Source of the DNA: Acidothermus sp.
GTDB taxonomy: Bacteria; Actinomycetota; Actinomycetes; Acidothermales; Acidothermaceae
DNA length: 64,000 nucleotides
NCBI GenBank assembly: GCA_023512015.1
Contig: JAIMAI010000004.1
Coordinates: 1-64,000, forward strand
Direction: 5' to 3'
Below the pieces are notes generated by a model, which saw only the letters and a program-made list of their open reading frames with translations, had not been told where the DNA came from and searched no databases. The position numbers were made by a program, and so were the translations under genes. Positions 54,811-64,000 of the stretch are shown in pieces. Within the stretch, counting starts at the first letter, position 1; each line of letters begins with the position of its first letter.

Positions 54811-55833
54811 ATGGCGACACAGACACCCCAGCAGACCGATACCCACAGCGAGCTGGTGAGCCCGGATCCGATCATCCGGCTAGCCTCCGGCTTCATGGCC
54901 GCCAAGCACCTGTTCGCTGCCAGCGAGCTGGGACTGTTCGAGGCACTCGTCGACTCGCCGGCGACGATCGAGGGGCTGGCGGCCCGCACTGGCCTGACGC
55001 GACGGGCGGCGCGGATCAGCGCCGACGCAATGGTTGCCCTCGGCCTGCTCGAACGAGACGGCGACAGCTACCGCAACAGTCCTGCGGCTGCAACGTTCCT
55101 CTCGGGCAGCGGCCCGGCGGACCTCCGGCCGCTGCTGCGCTGCTGGAGTGAGATCAGTTATCCGGCGTGGAACCGGCTCGCTGAGACGCTCGCCCAGGGA
55201 CCCGCGCGCGAGCTGTTCGAGCTCGACGAGAAACAGACGGAGGTGATGTCCACTGGGATCGAGGCGATCCTCGCCGGCCCAACAGCCGAGCTGCCACGCG
55301 TGTTCGACTTCTCTCAGAGGAAACACCTGCTCGACATCGGCGGCGGCACCGGCTCGTGGTCACTCGCCGTCGCCCGTCGTTATCCGCACCTTGAGGCGAC
55401 CGTGCTCGAGCTGCCCGCTGTCGCGCTGGTGGCACGCAGGAAGATCGAGGAGTCGGGTCTTGACTCGCGGGTCCGTGTCATGACCGGGGACGCGATGGCC
55501 GAGGAACTGCCGTCGGGTTACGACGTCTTCCTCGTCGCCAATCTCGTCCACTACTGGTCGCCCGAGCAGAACCTCGACCTTCTGCGACGCGTACGCCGTG
55601 CAGCCGAGCCTGGCTCGCACCTGTTGTTGGTCGATTTCTGGACCGATCCGACCCACACCGAGCCGCTTCAGGCTGCATTGATGGCGGGCGAGTTTGCCGT
55701 CCACCTCCGCAACGGCGACGTCTACAGCGTCCAGGAGGTGCGCGGGTGGCTCGGTCAGACCGGATGGCGTTTCATCGACCACACTGCGCTGGTCGGCCCC
55801 CAAAGCCTGATCGTCGCAGAGGCGGCCGACTGA
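54811..55833 (+). CDS. SAM-dependent O-methyltransferase
   Basis: A 340-residue methyltransferase of the plant-COMT/acetylserotonin type: N-terminal winged-helix dimerisation domain (ASELGLFEALVDSPATIEGL), SAM-binding LLDIGGGTGSWSLAVARRYP, and catalytic region VANLVHYWSPEQNLDLLRRV with His as likely base. The acceptor is unknown; homologues methylate hydroxyls of aromatic or polyketide compounds. ATG at 54811 follows GGAGG. It ends at the 3' end of tRNA-Ala. Confidence 0.9.
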   Translation: MATQTPQQTDTHSELVSPDPIIRLASGFMAAKHLFAASELGLFEALVDSPATIEGLAARTGLTRRAARISADAMVALGLLERDGDSYRNSPAAATFLSGSGPADLRPLLRCWSEISYPAWNRLAETLAQGPARELFELDEKQTEVMSTGIEAILAGPTAELPRVFDFSQRKHLLDIGGGTGSWSLAVARRYPHLEATVLELPAVALVARRKIEESGLDSRVRVMTGDAMAEELPSGYDVFLVANLVHYWSPEQNLDLLRRVRRAAEPGSHLLLVDFWTDPTHTEPLQAALMAGEFAVHLRNGDVYSVQEVRGWLGQTGWRFIDHTALVGPQSLIVAEAAD

Positions 55834-55838
55834 AATCG

Positions 55839-55911
55839 TGGAGACGAAGGGACTCGAACCCTCAACCCCCGCCTTGCAAAGGCGGTGCTCTGCCAATTGA
55901 GCTACGTCCCC
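55839..55911 (-). tRNA. tRNA-Ala (TGC anticodon)
   Basis: Minus-strand cloverleaf of 73 bases. Acceptor GGGGACG/CGTCTCC, anticodon stem CCGCC-TTTGCAA-GGCGG giving TGC, T arm GAGGGTTCGAGTCCCTT. No CCA encoded. Conserved place near gyrA. Confidence 0.95.
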
Positions 55912-55930
55912 CGCGACAGATTTGCTTTCG

Positions 55931-56062
55931 CTACTCGACGGCGGTGGGTTCGGCCCTGGTCGCTTCGATCCACAGGTCCTCTTCTGCGCGGGAGGCCCGC
56001 CACCGCCAGTAGACCACCAGGCCGGCCACCACGGCCGCGAGTACCACGAGGAGTTTCTTCAT
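55931..56062 (-). CDS. DLW-39 family protein
   Basis: A 43-residue protein with one helix (MKKLLVVLAAVVAGLVVYW), a basic stretch and the signature EEDLWIEAT. It is the small actinobacterial DLW-39 protein always found between tRNA-Ala and tRNA-Ile near gyrA. Function unknown. Seen by hand; it is shorter than usual gene-finder limits. Confidence 0.9.
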   Translation of the reverse strand: MKKLLVVLAAVVAGLVVYWRWRASRAEEDLWIEATRAEPTAVE

Positions 56063-56090
56063 CGGACCACCTCAGCCTCCGCGTCACCGG

Positions 56091-56164
56091 TGGGCCTGGG
56101 AGGACTTGAACCTCCGACCTCATCCTTATCAGGGATGCGCTCTAACCGCCTGAGCTACAGGCCC
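56091..56164 (-). tRNA. tRNA-Ile (GAT anticodon)
   Basis: Minus-strand cloverleaf of 74 bases. Acceptor GGGCCTG/CAGGCCC, anticodon loop CTGATAA giving GAT, T arm GGAGGTTCAAGTCCTCC. No CCA encoded. Confidence 0.95.
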
Positions 56165-56257
56165 ATGCCCTGCCGAGGGTACCGTACCGCTTGCCACCCA
56201 CCGTCGGTGTCCCGCGCGACGACCGACCCGGCGTCGCCACAACTTCTCGACCCGACC

Positions 56258-56725
56258 TCACGGTTCACCGAGCGTCACCTCTATTCCCCCCACGAGATCG
56301 GCGATCAGATTGTAGATTGCCGCTCCCAGGGTCGCCAGCGCAGTCAAAATGATCACATTGATCGCCCCGAGGGCGGCTGCGATGGTTATTACCCGGGACG
56401 CGGAGAACGGATTGTGCAAGGCCTGTGGGGTGGTGGTGGGCGAGACCTCGTTGACGAAGTTGTTGAGCTGGTCCCACACGCCCATCCCGCCCAGTACCGC
56501 GTAGACGATCGCAACCGCGACGACACCGACGACGAGAATCGCAAGCGACGTCACGAACGTGACCTTCATGGCGGTCCACGGATCAATGTGCTTGATCACT
56601 AGGCGGGCTCGGCGCCGGCTCCCCGTTGCCGGGCCGACTCGAATCGCGGGCGCAGCGGCCGTGCTGGACGGCCCTACCCTTGTCGTCGCCGGTGCGCCTC
56701 CGGCGGAAACCTTCGGATCGGTCAC
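56258..56725 (-). CDS. DUF3566 membrane protein
   Basis: A 155-residue actinobacterial membrane protein: a disordered start, then RRARLVIKHIDPWTAMKVTF, two helices (LAILVVGVVAVAIVYAVLG and INVIILTALATLGAAIYNLI) with a loop between. It follows gyrA in the same direction, 145 bases apart, the conserved arrangement (near CwsA/gyrA in mycobacteria). GTG at 56725 follows GAGGAG. Confidence 0.93.
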   Translation of the reverse strand: MTDPKVSAGGAPATTRVGPSSTAAAPAIRVGPATGSRRRARLVIKHIDPWTAMKVTFVTSLAILVVGVVAVAIVYAVLGGMGVWDQLNNFVNEVSPTTTPQALHNPFSASRVITIAAALGAINVIILTALATLGAAIYNLIADLVGGIEVTLGEP

Positions 56726-56870
56726 GTGGCATCTCCTCGTCCCGGACCCGGTATTTTTACGGGCTCCACGTCAGGGCTGCCTCGTCGCTGCCCTTTTTCC
56801 CGATTCGTCCGTCACCCATCCTGCCTGCTGGCGGCCGTTACAGCATCGTGATCCTGTTTCGCCGCGCCGC

Positions 56871-59357
56871 TTAGTCGTCCTGGTCCTGGTCGTCGTCCCG
56901 CTCGGTGTTACGCGTGACCGCAACGACCGAGTCACCTTCTGCCAGGTCGATCAAGCGTACGCCCATGGTCGCCCGAGCCGTCGGTCGGATCTCCGACACG
57001 CGGGTACGAATGACGCCCCCGAATTCGGTAATAGCCAAGATTTCGTCGTCCTCGTCGACCATGAGAGCCCCCACGAGGTCGCCCCGCTCCTCGGTGACCT
57101 TCGCCGTCAGGACGCCGTACCCGCCCCGCCCTTGCAAGGGATACTCGTCGATCGGGGTGCGTTTGGCGTATCCGCCTGCGGTGGCGACCACGACGTGTGC
57201 TCCGGGTCGGACCACCATCATCGCCAGTAGGGAATCGTCATCGCGGAACCGCATCCCGATGACCCCAGACGTCGCGCGCCCCATCGGGCGTAGCGTCTCG
57301 TCGTCCGCTTTGAAGCGAATCGCTTGGGCCCGGCGGCTCACCAGGAGTAATTCATCCTCCGGAGACACCAGGCGTGCGCCGATGACGGCATCGTCTTCAC
57401 GAAGGTTGATGGCAATGATCCCACCGGATCGGTTGGAATCGAAGTCGCGAAGCGGAGTCTTCTTGACCAATCCGCTGCGAGTGGCAAGCACCAAGTAGGG
57501 CGCCGCGTCGTAGTCACGCAGTGCGAGGACCTGCGCGATGGTTTCGTCACGTTGGAACGCCAGCAGATTGGCGACATGCTGGCCCCGCGCACTGCGAGCG
57601 GCTTCCGGGATCTCGTACGCCTTGGCCCGATAGACCCTGCCCTTGTCGGTGAAGAACAGGATCCAGTGATGGGTCGTCGTCACGAAGAAGTGTTCGACGA
57701 CGTCGTCCTGGCGGAGTTGGGCTCCCTGCACGCCTTTTCCACCCCGACGTTGGGACCGATAGAGCTTGGTTTTGGTGCGTTTCGCGTAACCACCCCGCGT
57801 GATCGTGACGACGACATCTTCTTCCGCGATGAGGTCTTCGATGCTGACGTCACCTTCAAAAGGAACGATCTTGGTGCGTCGGTCGTCCCCGTATTTGTCT
57901 ACGATCTCGGCTAATTCCGCGCTGACGATGGCCCGCTGCCGACTCTCGCTGGCGAGGATGTCGTTCAGGTCGGCGATCTCGGCTTCGTGCTTGGCGAGGT
58001 CGTCGACGATGGATTGACGTTCGAGCGCGGCCAGTCGACGGAGCTGCATGTCCAGGATCGCGGTGGCCTGGATTTCGTCGACGTCCAAAAGTTCCATCAA
58101 TCCGGTGCGCGCCTCGTCGGCCGACGCGGACCCTCGGATGAGCGCGATGACGGCGTCGAGCTGGTCGAGTGCCTTGACGAGGCCGCGGAGGATGTGGGCG
58201 CGCCTTTCCGCTTCGCGTAGGTCGTAACGCGTCCGCCGGACGATGACATCGATCTGGTGGGCGATCCAATGCCGGATGAACGCATCGAGGGGGAGGGTGC
58301 GCGGCACGTTGTCGACGAGCGCGACCATGTTGGCGCCGAAGGTGTCCTGGAGTTGGGTGTGCTTGTAGAGATTGGCGATCACCACTTTCGGGACGGCGTC
58401 GCGCTTGAGAATGATGACCAGGCGTTGGCCGGTGCGCGACGATGAGTCGTCCCGGATCTCCGCTATGCCGGGAATCTTTCCGTCGGCAGCGAGTTCCGCG
58501 ATGCGGACGGCGAGGTTGTCGGGGTTGACCTGGTAGGGAAGCTCGGTGATGACCAGAGTCTGGCGGCCGCGTTGGTCCTCCTCGACATTGACGACGGCGC
58601 GCATGACGATCGATCCCCGACCCGTACGGTAGGCCTCTTCGATACCGTTGTGGCCCACGATGAGACCACCGGTGGGGAAGTCCGGCCCCTTGATGCGTTC
58701 CATCAACGCGGCGAGGAGCTCCTCCCGCGTGGCCTGGGGATGTTCGAGCGCCCACTGTGCCCCGGCCGCTACCTCGCGAAGGTTGTGCGGAGGAATATTG
58801 GTCGCCATCCCGACGGCGATACCGGCGGAACCATTCACCAGCAGATTGGGAAATCTGGCGGGTAGGATCACCGGCTCCATTTGTCGACCGTCGTAGTTGG
58901 GTACGAAATCGACGGTCTCCTTGCCGATGTCCCGCAGCATCTCCATCGCGAGCGGCGTCAAGCGGCACTCGGTGTAACGCATCGCAGCGGCCGGGTCGTT
59001 GCCGGGGGAACCGAAATTCCCTTGTCCGTCGACCAGGGGATGGCGCATCACCCACGGTTGAGCCAGTCGAACCAATGTGTCGTAGACCGCCGCATCGCCG
59101 TGCGGGTGGTAACTCCCGATGACATCTCCGACGACGCGGGCGCACTTCACGTAGCCGCGGTCGGGCCGGTATCCCCCGTCGTACATGGCGTACAGCACCC
59201 GCCGGTGCACCGGCTTGAGCCCGTCACGGACGTCGGGCAGTGCCCGGCCCACGATGACGCTCATCGCGTAGTCGAGATAGCTCCGCTGCATCTCGACCTG
59301 CAGATCGACGGGCTCGATGCGACCGCCTTCCGAAGGGAGGGTCAGATCCTCGGTCAC
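56871..59357 (-). CDS. gyrA: DNA gyrase subunit A
   Basis: 828 residues. Catalytic Tyr128 in [10 protein letters not shown], breakage-reunion domain about 30-520, C-terminal beta-pinwheel with GyrA-box QRRGGKG near 560. In the quinolone region [10 protein letters not shown], the position equal to E. coli Ser83 is Ala89, as in M. tuberculosis Ala90. GTG at 59357. Downstream of gyrB by 30 bases. Confidence 0.99.
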   Translation of the reverse strand: MTEDLTLPSEGGRIEPVDLQVEMQRSYLDYAMSVIVGRALPDVRDGLKPVHRRVLYAMYDGGYRPDRGYVKCARVVGDVIGSYHPHGDAAVYDTLVRLAQPWVMRHPLVDGQGNFGSPGNDPAAAMRYTECRLTPLAMEMLRDIGKETVDFVPNYDGRQMEPVILPARFPNLLVNGSAGIAVGMATNIPPHNLREVAAGAQWALEHPQATREELLAALMERIKGPDFPTGGLIVGHNGIEEAYRTGRGSIVMRAVVNVEEDQRGRQTLVITELPYQVNPDNLAVRIAELAADGKIPGIAEIRDDSSSRTGQRLVIILKRDAVPKVVIANLYKHTQLQDTFGANMVALVDNVPRTLPLDAFIRHWIAHQIDVIVRRTRYDLREAERRAHILRGLVKALDQLDAVIALIRGSASADEARTGLMELLDVDEIQATAILDMQLRRLAALERQSIVDDLAKHEAEIADLNDILASESRQRAIVSAELAEIVDKYGDDRRTKIVPFEGDVSIEDLIAEEDVVVTITRGGYAKRTKTKLYRSQRRGGKGVQGAQLRQDDVVEHFFVTTTHHWILFFTDKGRVYRAKAYEIPEAARSARGQHVANLLAFQRDETIAQVLALRDYDAAPYLVLATRSGLVKKTPLRDFDSNRSGGIIAINLREDDAVIGARLVSPEDELLLVSRRAQAIRFKADDETLRPMGRATSGVIGMRFRDDDSLLAMMVVRPGAHVVVATAGGYAKRTPIDEYPLQGRGGYGVLTAKVTEERGDLVGALMVDEDDEILAITEFGGVIRTRVSEIRPTARATMGVRLIDLAEGDSVVAVTRNTERDDDQDQDD

Positions 59358-59387
59358 AGCAGATCCTTTGCCTTAGGAGAATTCACG

Positions 59388-61403
<2,016 letters not shown>

Positions 61404-61581
61404 TCATGGCCTCCGGTCAGGGCTACGTCGTCGACCGTGATGATCCTCACTGCACGGACCTCGAAGCCCAGCGGCGTCCGCCGATACGCGTGGGCACGCA
61501 GAGAGCATCCAACGGTCAAGGCTGTTTTCAGTCTACCGGCGTAGTTCCTTCATCACCGTCGCTGCGCACCGGGTGACCGTG

Positions 61582-62100
61582 TCAGCCGTAGGTGTCACGG
61601 GGGCCGGGGCCGCGGACCCGCAGCGGCCCGCGACGCCACGACGGAGCGGTCGGCCCGCGAACTTCTACCCGCTTCACGACGTCGCCGGACGCCTCTCGAA
61701 TGCGTGCGGTGAGCTGCGGGAGCAGGAGTCGCAGCTGGGTAGCCCACGCACTCGAATCGGCCGCCACGCGAAGTACTCCCTGCTCGAAGCTCTCAGGCCG
61801 GCAATGCCGTCCAAGATCGGGACCGACGACCTCGCACCATCGGTCGGTCATGTCGAGCAAGGTCGTCCTCGTGGTCCATCCGCGTTCGCGAAGGAACCCC
61901 CGGAGGGCAGCACCCAGCAATTGGGGATCGCCGCCCCTCTCGGTCACCGGACCGGACCGATTCCACCGTGGTCGGCTCCCGGATCGCCGCGCGCGCTCCC
62001 TGGCTTGTCGCAGGACTTCGCGTGCCAGATCCGCGCCCTTCGGCGAAGTGGACGGCGCCGGATCAGGCCCTTCCCTGCGTTCGAACCCCTCAGTCGACAC
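61582..62100 (-). CDS. DUF721 (DciA-like) protein
   Basis: A 172-residue protein with an N-terminal Arg-rich tail and DUF721 domain (TTLLDMTDRWCEVVGPDLGRHC, then WATQLRLLLPQLTARI). DUF721 proteins include DciA, the ancestral loader of the replicative helicase. Its place between recF and gyrB is conserved in actinobacteria. Start at GTG 62100 or 62112, overlapping the recF end. Confidence 0.92.
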   Translation of the reverse strand: MSTEGFERREGPDPAPSTSPKGADLAREVLRQARERARRSGSRPRWNRSGPVTERGGDPQLLGAALRGFLRERGWTTRTTLLDMTDRWCEVVGPDLGRHCRPESFEQGVLRVAADSSAWATQLRLLLPQLTARIREASGDVVKRVEVRGPTAPSWRRGPLRVRGPGPRDTYG

Positions 62101-63190
62101 GCCGCACCTCACCGGCCCTCACCAGGAACCGTGTGGCCTTGGGGAGATCTTCGTCCACGGCTGTGGTCAGGAGTACCTGCTCCGCCTCATCGATCGTTTC
62201 GGTCAGGGCTTGACGACGGCCTGAGTCGAGTTCGGCAAGCACATCATCGAGGACCAGGATCGGCCGAGTCCCGTCCCGCCGGAACATCTCGTAGGCCGCC
62301 AGCCGCAGGGCAAGCGCGAGCGACCATGCCTCTCCATGGCTGGCGTACATCCGAGCCGGACGATCGTCGAGAAAGATGTCGAGGTCATCTCGGTGTGGAC
62401 CCACGAGAGTGATCCCACGGGCGAGTTCGGCTTCGCGTAATCGGTGGATGGCTGCGAGGTACGCGGCTTCGGGTTCCTGCGTCGTAAGCGCCTCGGGAAC
62501 GCTGCTGCGGTACTCCAGGCGGACGACGGAGTGATGCCCTGCCACCGCCGCATAAGCCTGTTCAACCAGCGGTGCAAGGCTCGACGTCAACGACAATCGC
62601 GCTTTGAGGAGGGCCTCGGCCGCGCGGCACAACTGCTGATCCCACACATCGAGATGGCTTGGGTCCAGTCTGTGTGGTCTCTTCAGTGTTTCCTTGAGAT
62701 AGGCGTTTCGCTGGTGGACGGTGCGTTCGTATTCGGAACGGATCGCCGCGTACCGCGGACGTAGGGAGACCAGCAGATCGTCGAGGTACTCGCGGCGGGA
62801 TGCAGGATCACCCCTGACCAACTTCAGATCTTCTGGTGAGAAGACGACGGCTTTGCAGATCCCCAGAATTTCTCGTACTCGACGAACCCTCACCCCGTTG
62901 ATCCACGCGTTGTTCGCCTGCCCGGGAATGATGTCCACATCGACGGACGTCGTCCTTCCGTCGTCCACCACTACCCCGCGAATTCGAGCGCGCGAGGCAC
63001 CTTCACGGATGAGGGGAGATTCGACGGCGGTACGGTGGCTGCGCAATGTCGCGAGGTACCCGACTGCTTCTACGATGTTCGTCTTTCCTTGGCCGTTGGC
63101 ACCGACGAACACCGTCACTCCGGGCGTCAGGTTCAACGAAAGCGAGCCGTAGGAGCGGAAGTCCGCTAGGCGCAATTCTTCGAGGTACAC
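62090..63190 (-). CDS. recF: DNA replication/repair protein RecF
   Basis: SMC-like ATPase of 366 residues: Walker A VGANGQGKTNIVEAVG at 33-48, ABC signature region HGEAWSLALALRLAAYEMF, Walker B ILVLDDVLAELD. Works in RecFOR recombination repair at gaps. GTG at 63190, 12 bases after dnaN. Confidence 0.98.
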   Translation of the reverse strand: MYLEELRLADFRSYGSLSLNLTPGVTVFVGANGQGKTNIVEAVGYLATLRSHRTAVESPLIREGASRARIRGVVVDDGRTTSVDVDIIPGQANNAWINGVRVRRVREILGICKAVVFSPEDLKLVRGDPASRREYLDDLLVSLRPRYAAIRSEYERTVHQRNAYLKETLKRPHRLDPSHLDVWDQQLCRAAEALLKARLSLTSSLAPLVEQAYAAVAGHHSVVRLEYRSSVPEALTTQEPEAAYLAAIHRLREAELARGITLVGPHRDDLDIFLDDRPARMYASHGEAWSLALALRLAAYEMFRRDGTRPILVLDDVLAELDSGRRQALTETIDEAEQVLLTTAVDEDLPKATRFLVRAGEVRRVD

Positions 63191-63202
63191 CGTGGTCCGG
63201 TG

Positions 63203-64000
63203 TCATCCGCCGAGTCGAACCGGCATGAGTAAGTAGCGGTAATCGTCCATCGGTTGGTCGGCGTCCTTTCCCCCTCGAAGGATCGCAGGCTTGTTCGGGG
63301 AGGTGAAATCCAAATGGACGATTTCGGAATCCACGGCACCGAGTCCGTCGAGAAGGTAGCTCGGGTTGAAGGCGATAGTGAGCTCCTCTTCGCCGTCGAA
63401 CGTCGCGTCGAGCCACTCCGACGCTTGCGCTTCTTCGCCGCTTCCTGCTTCGAGGAGGAGCTGGTCGCGGTGGAAGGTAAGCCGCACCGGGACGTTGCGG
63501 GGCGCGACGAGGGAGACTCGCTTGACCGCCTCGATGAACGGTGTGGTCGCCACATGTGCGCGGGCGGCCGTTTCGGAAGGGAAGAGTGACCGGTACTTGA
63601 CGTACTCCCCGTCGATCAAGCGGGTAGTTGTCTGTCGTTCGCCTGAGGTGCCACGACCGGCGAATCCGATGAGGGTCTCACCACCCGGTTGATCGAACGA
63701 GAGAAAGATTTCGACCTGGGCTCCTCCAGTGAGTGAGCGGGCGACTTCACCGAGGGTCCGCGCCGGTACCAAGGCTGCGGCCGTGATATCCGGACGTGCG
63801 GGTTGCCAGCGCAGCTCACGAACCGCAAGGCGGTATCGGTCGGTGGCGGCGAGCGTGACGATCTCGCCGTCCAACTCGATTCGGACGCCGGTGAGGATCG
63901 GAAGGGTGTCGTCGCGGCCTGCTGCGATTGCTACCTGGTTCGCCGCGGTGGCGAAGGAGTCCGCTGCTACGGTGCCGGCCCGCGGAGGCAGAGCCGGAAG
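63203..64000 (-). CDS. dnaN: DNA polymerase III beta clamp, 5' end cut by window
   Basis: The frame is open to base 64000, giving the C-terminal 265 residues. The frame continues upstream past the internal start seen near 63874, with TVAADSFATAANQVAIAAGR and the conserved TLAATDRYRLAVREL; the C-terminus ends DDYRYLLMPVRLGG, the family's polymerase-contact tail. dnaA and oriC should lie just beyond. Confidence 0.98.
   Translation of the reverse strand, partial: LPALPPRAGTVAADSFATAANQVAIAAGRDDTLPILTGVRIELDGEIVTLAATDRYRLAVRELRWQPARPDITAAALVPARTLGEVARSLTGGAQVEIFLSFDQPGGETLIGFAGRGTSGERQTTTRLIDGEYVKYRSLFPSETAARAHVATTPFIEAVKRVSLVAPRNVPVRLTFHRDQLLLEAGSGEEAQASEWLDATFDGEEELTIAFNPSYLLDGLGAVDSEIVHLDFTSPNKPAILRGGKDADQPMDDYRYLLMPVRLGG

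Overview
This 64 kb window is chromosomal DNA from a high-GC Gram-positive actinomycete. The evidence is the roughly two-thirds GC content, many GTG starts, actinobacteria-specific families (DUF3817, DUF1416, DUF3566, DUF881, CrgA, DLW-39, FhaA/FhaB), and a right end that reads dnaN-recF-DUF721-gyrB-gyrA on the minus strand. oriC therefore lies just beyond base 64000. Overall layout recalls Acidothermus/Frankia/Streptomyces-type chromosomes, but I do not name a species.

Layout. 1-5.4 kb: a truncated low-complexity protein, D-aminoacyl-tRNA deacylase, YgfZ, a Fur-family regulator, and a sulfur block (small hypothetical, DUF1416, thiosulfate sulfurtransferase) preceded by a cysteine-containing leader peptide. 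5.4-8.0 kb: an ECF sigma/anti-sigma pair divergent from a receiver-SpoIIE phosphatase, with tandem repeats in the shared promoter. 8.0-11.8 kb: two small membrane proteins, a CorA-type transporter, and thiC behind a TPP riboswitch. 11.7-14.5 kb: a membrane flavin electron-transfer cassette (ferric-reductase-like protein, FMN-binding protein, ApbE). 14.6-29.4 kb is accessory and catabolic: a LacI-manD operon; a phosphatase and fructosamine kinase; a MarR-MFS pair; an alpha/beta hydrolase; and a LacI-controlled sugar ABC operon ending in an SGNH hydrolase. It closes with a SnoaL-like protein, VanZ, a possible group II intron remnant and an SRPBCC protein. tRNA-Arg and tRNA-Ser end this stretch.

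30-40.1 kb: a HisC-type aminotransferase, a Pro/His-rich secreted protein under a palindromic operator, a 2-oxoacid dehydrogenase operon (E1 alpha, E1 beta, E2; no E3), a nitrilase-family amidase, GlpD, a PAC2 protein, a lipoprotein and tRNA-Leu. 40.4-47.6 kb: the cell-wall and signalling operon fhaA-fhaB-pstP-rodA-pbpA-pknB, overlapping and apparently cotranscribed, with one kinase rather than the usual pknA-pknB pair. 47.6-52.5 kb: pabA-like amidotransferase, sortase E, DUF881, CrgA, rhomboid and cyclophilin. A DnaA-box cluster sits between crgA and the rhomboid gene. 52.6-55.8 kb looks like an accessory insert (lipoprotein, LuxR regulator, O-methyltransferase) abutting the 3' end of tRNA-Ala. 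55.8-64 kb: tRNA-Ala, DLW-39, tRNA-Ile, DUF3566 and the replication/topoisomerase genes.

No CRISPR array, intact insertion sequence or prophage was seen. The observations most worth checking are the cysteine-type leader peptide, the matched LacI operators, the CTG start of the first LacI gene, a recurring leaderless promoter geometry (TANNNT, six bases, start codon), the DnaA-box cluster and the flavin electron-transfer cassette. I did not find a clearly new multi-gene system; most of the window is recognisable actinobacterial core with regulatory detail. Coordinates and start codons were read by eye from the sequence.
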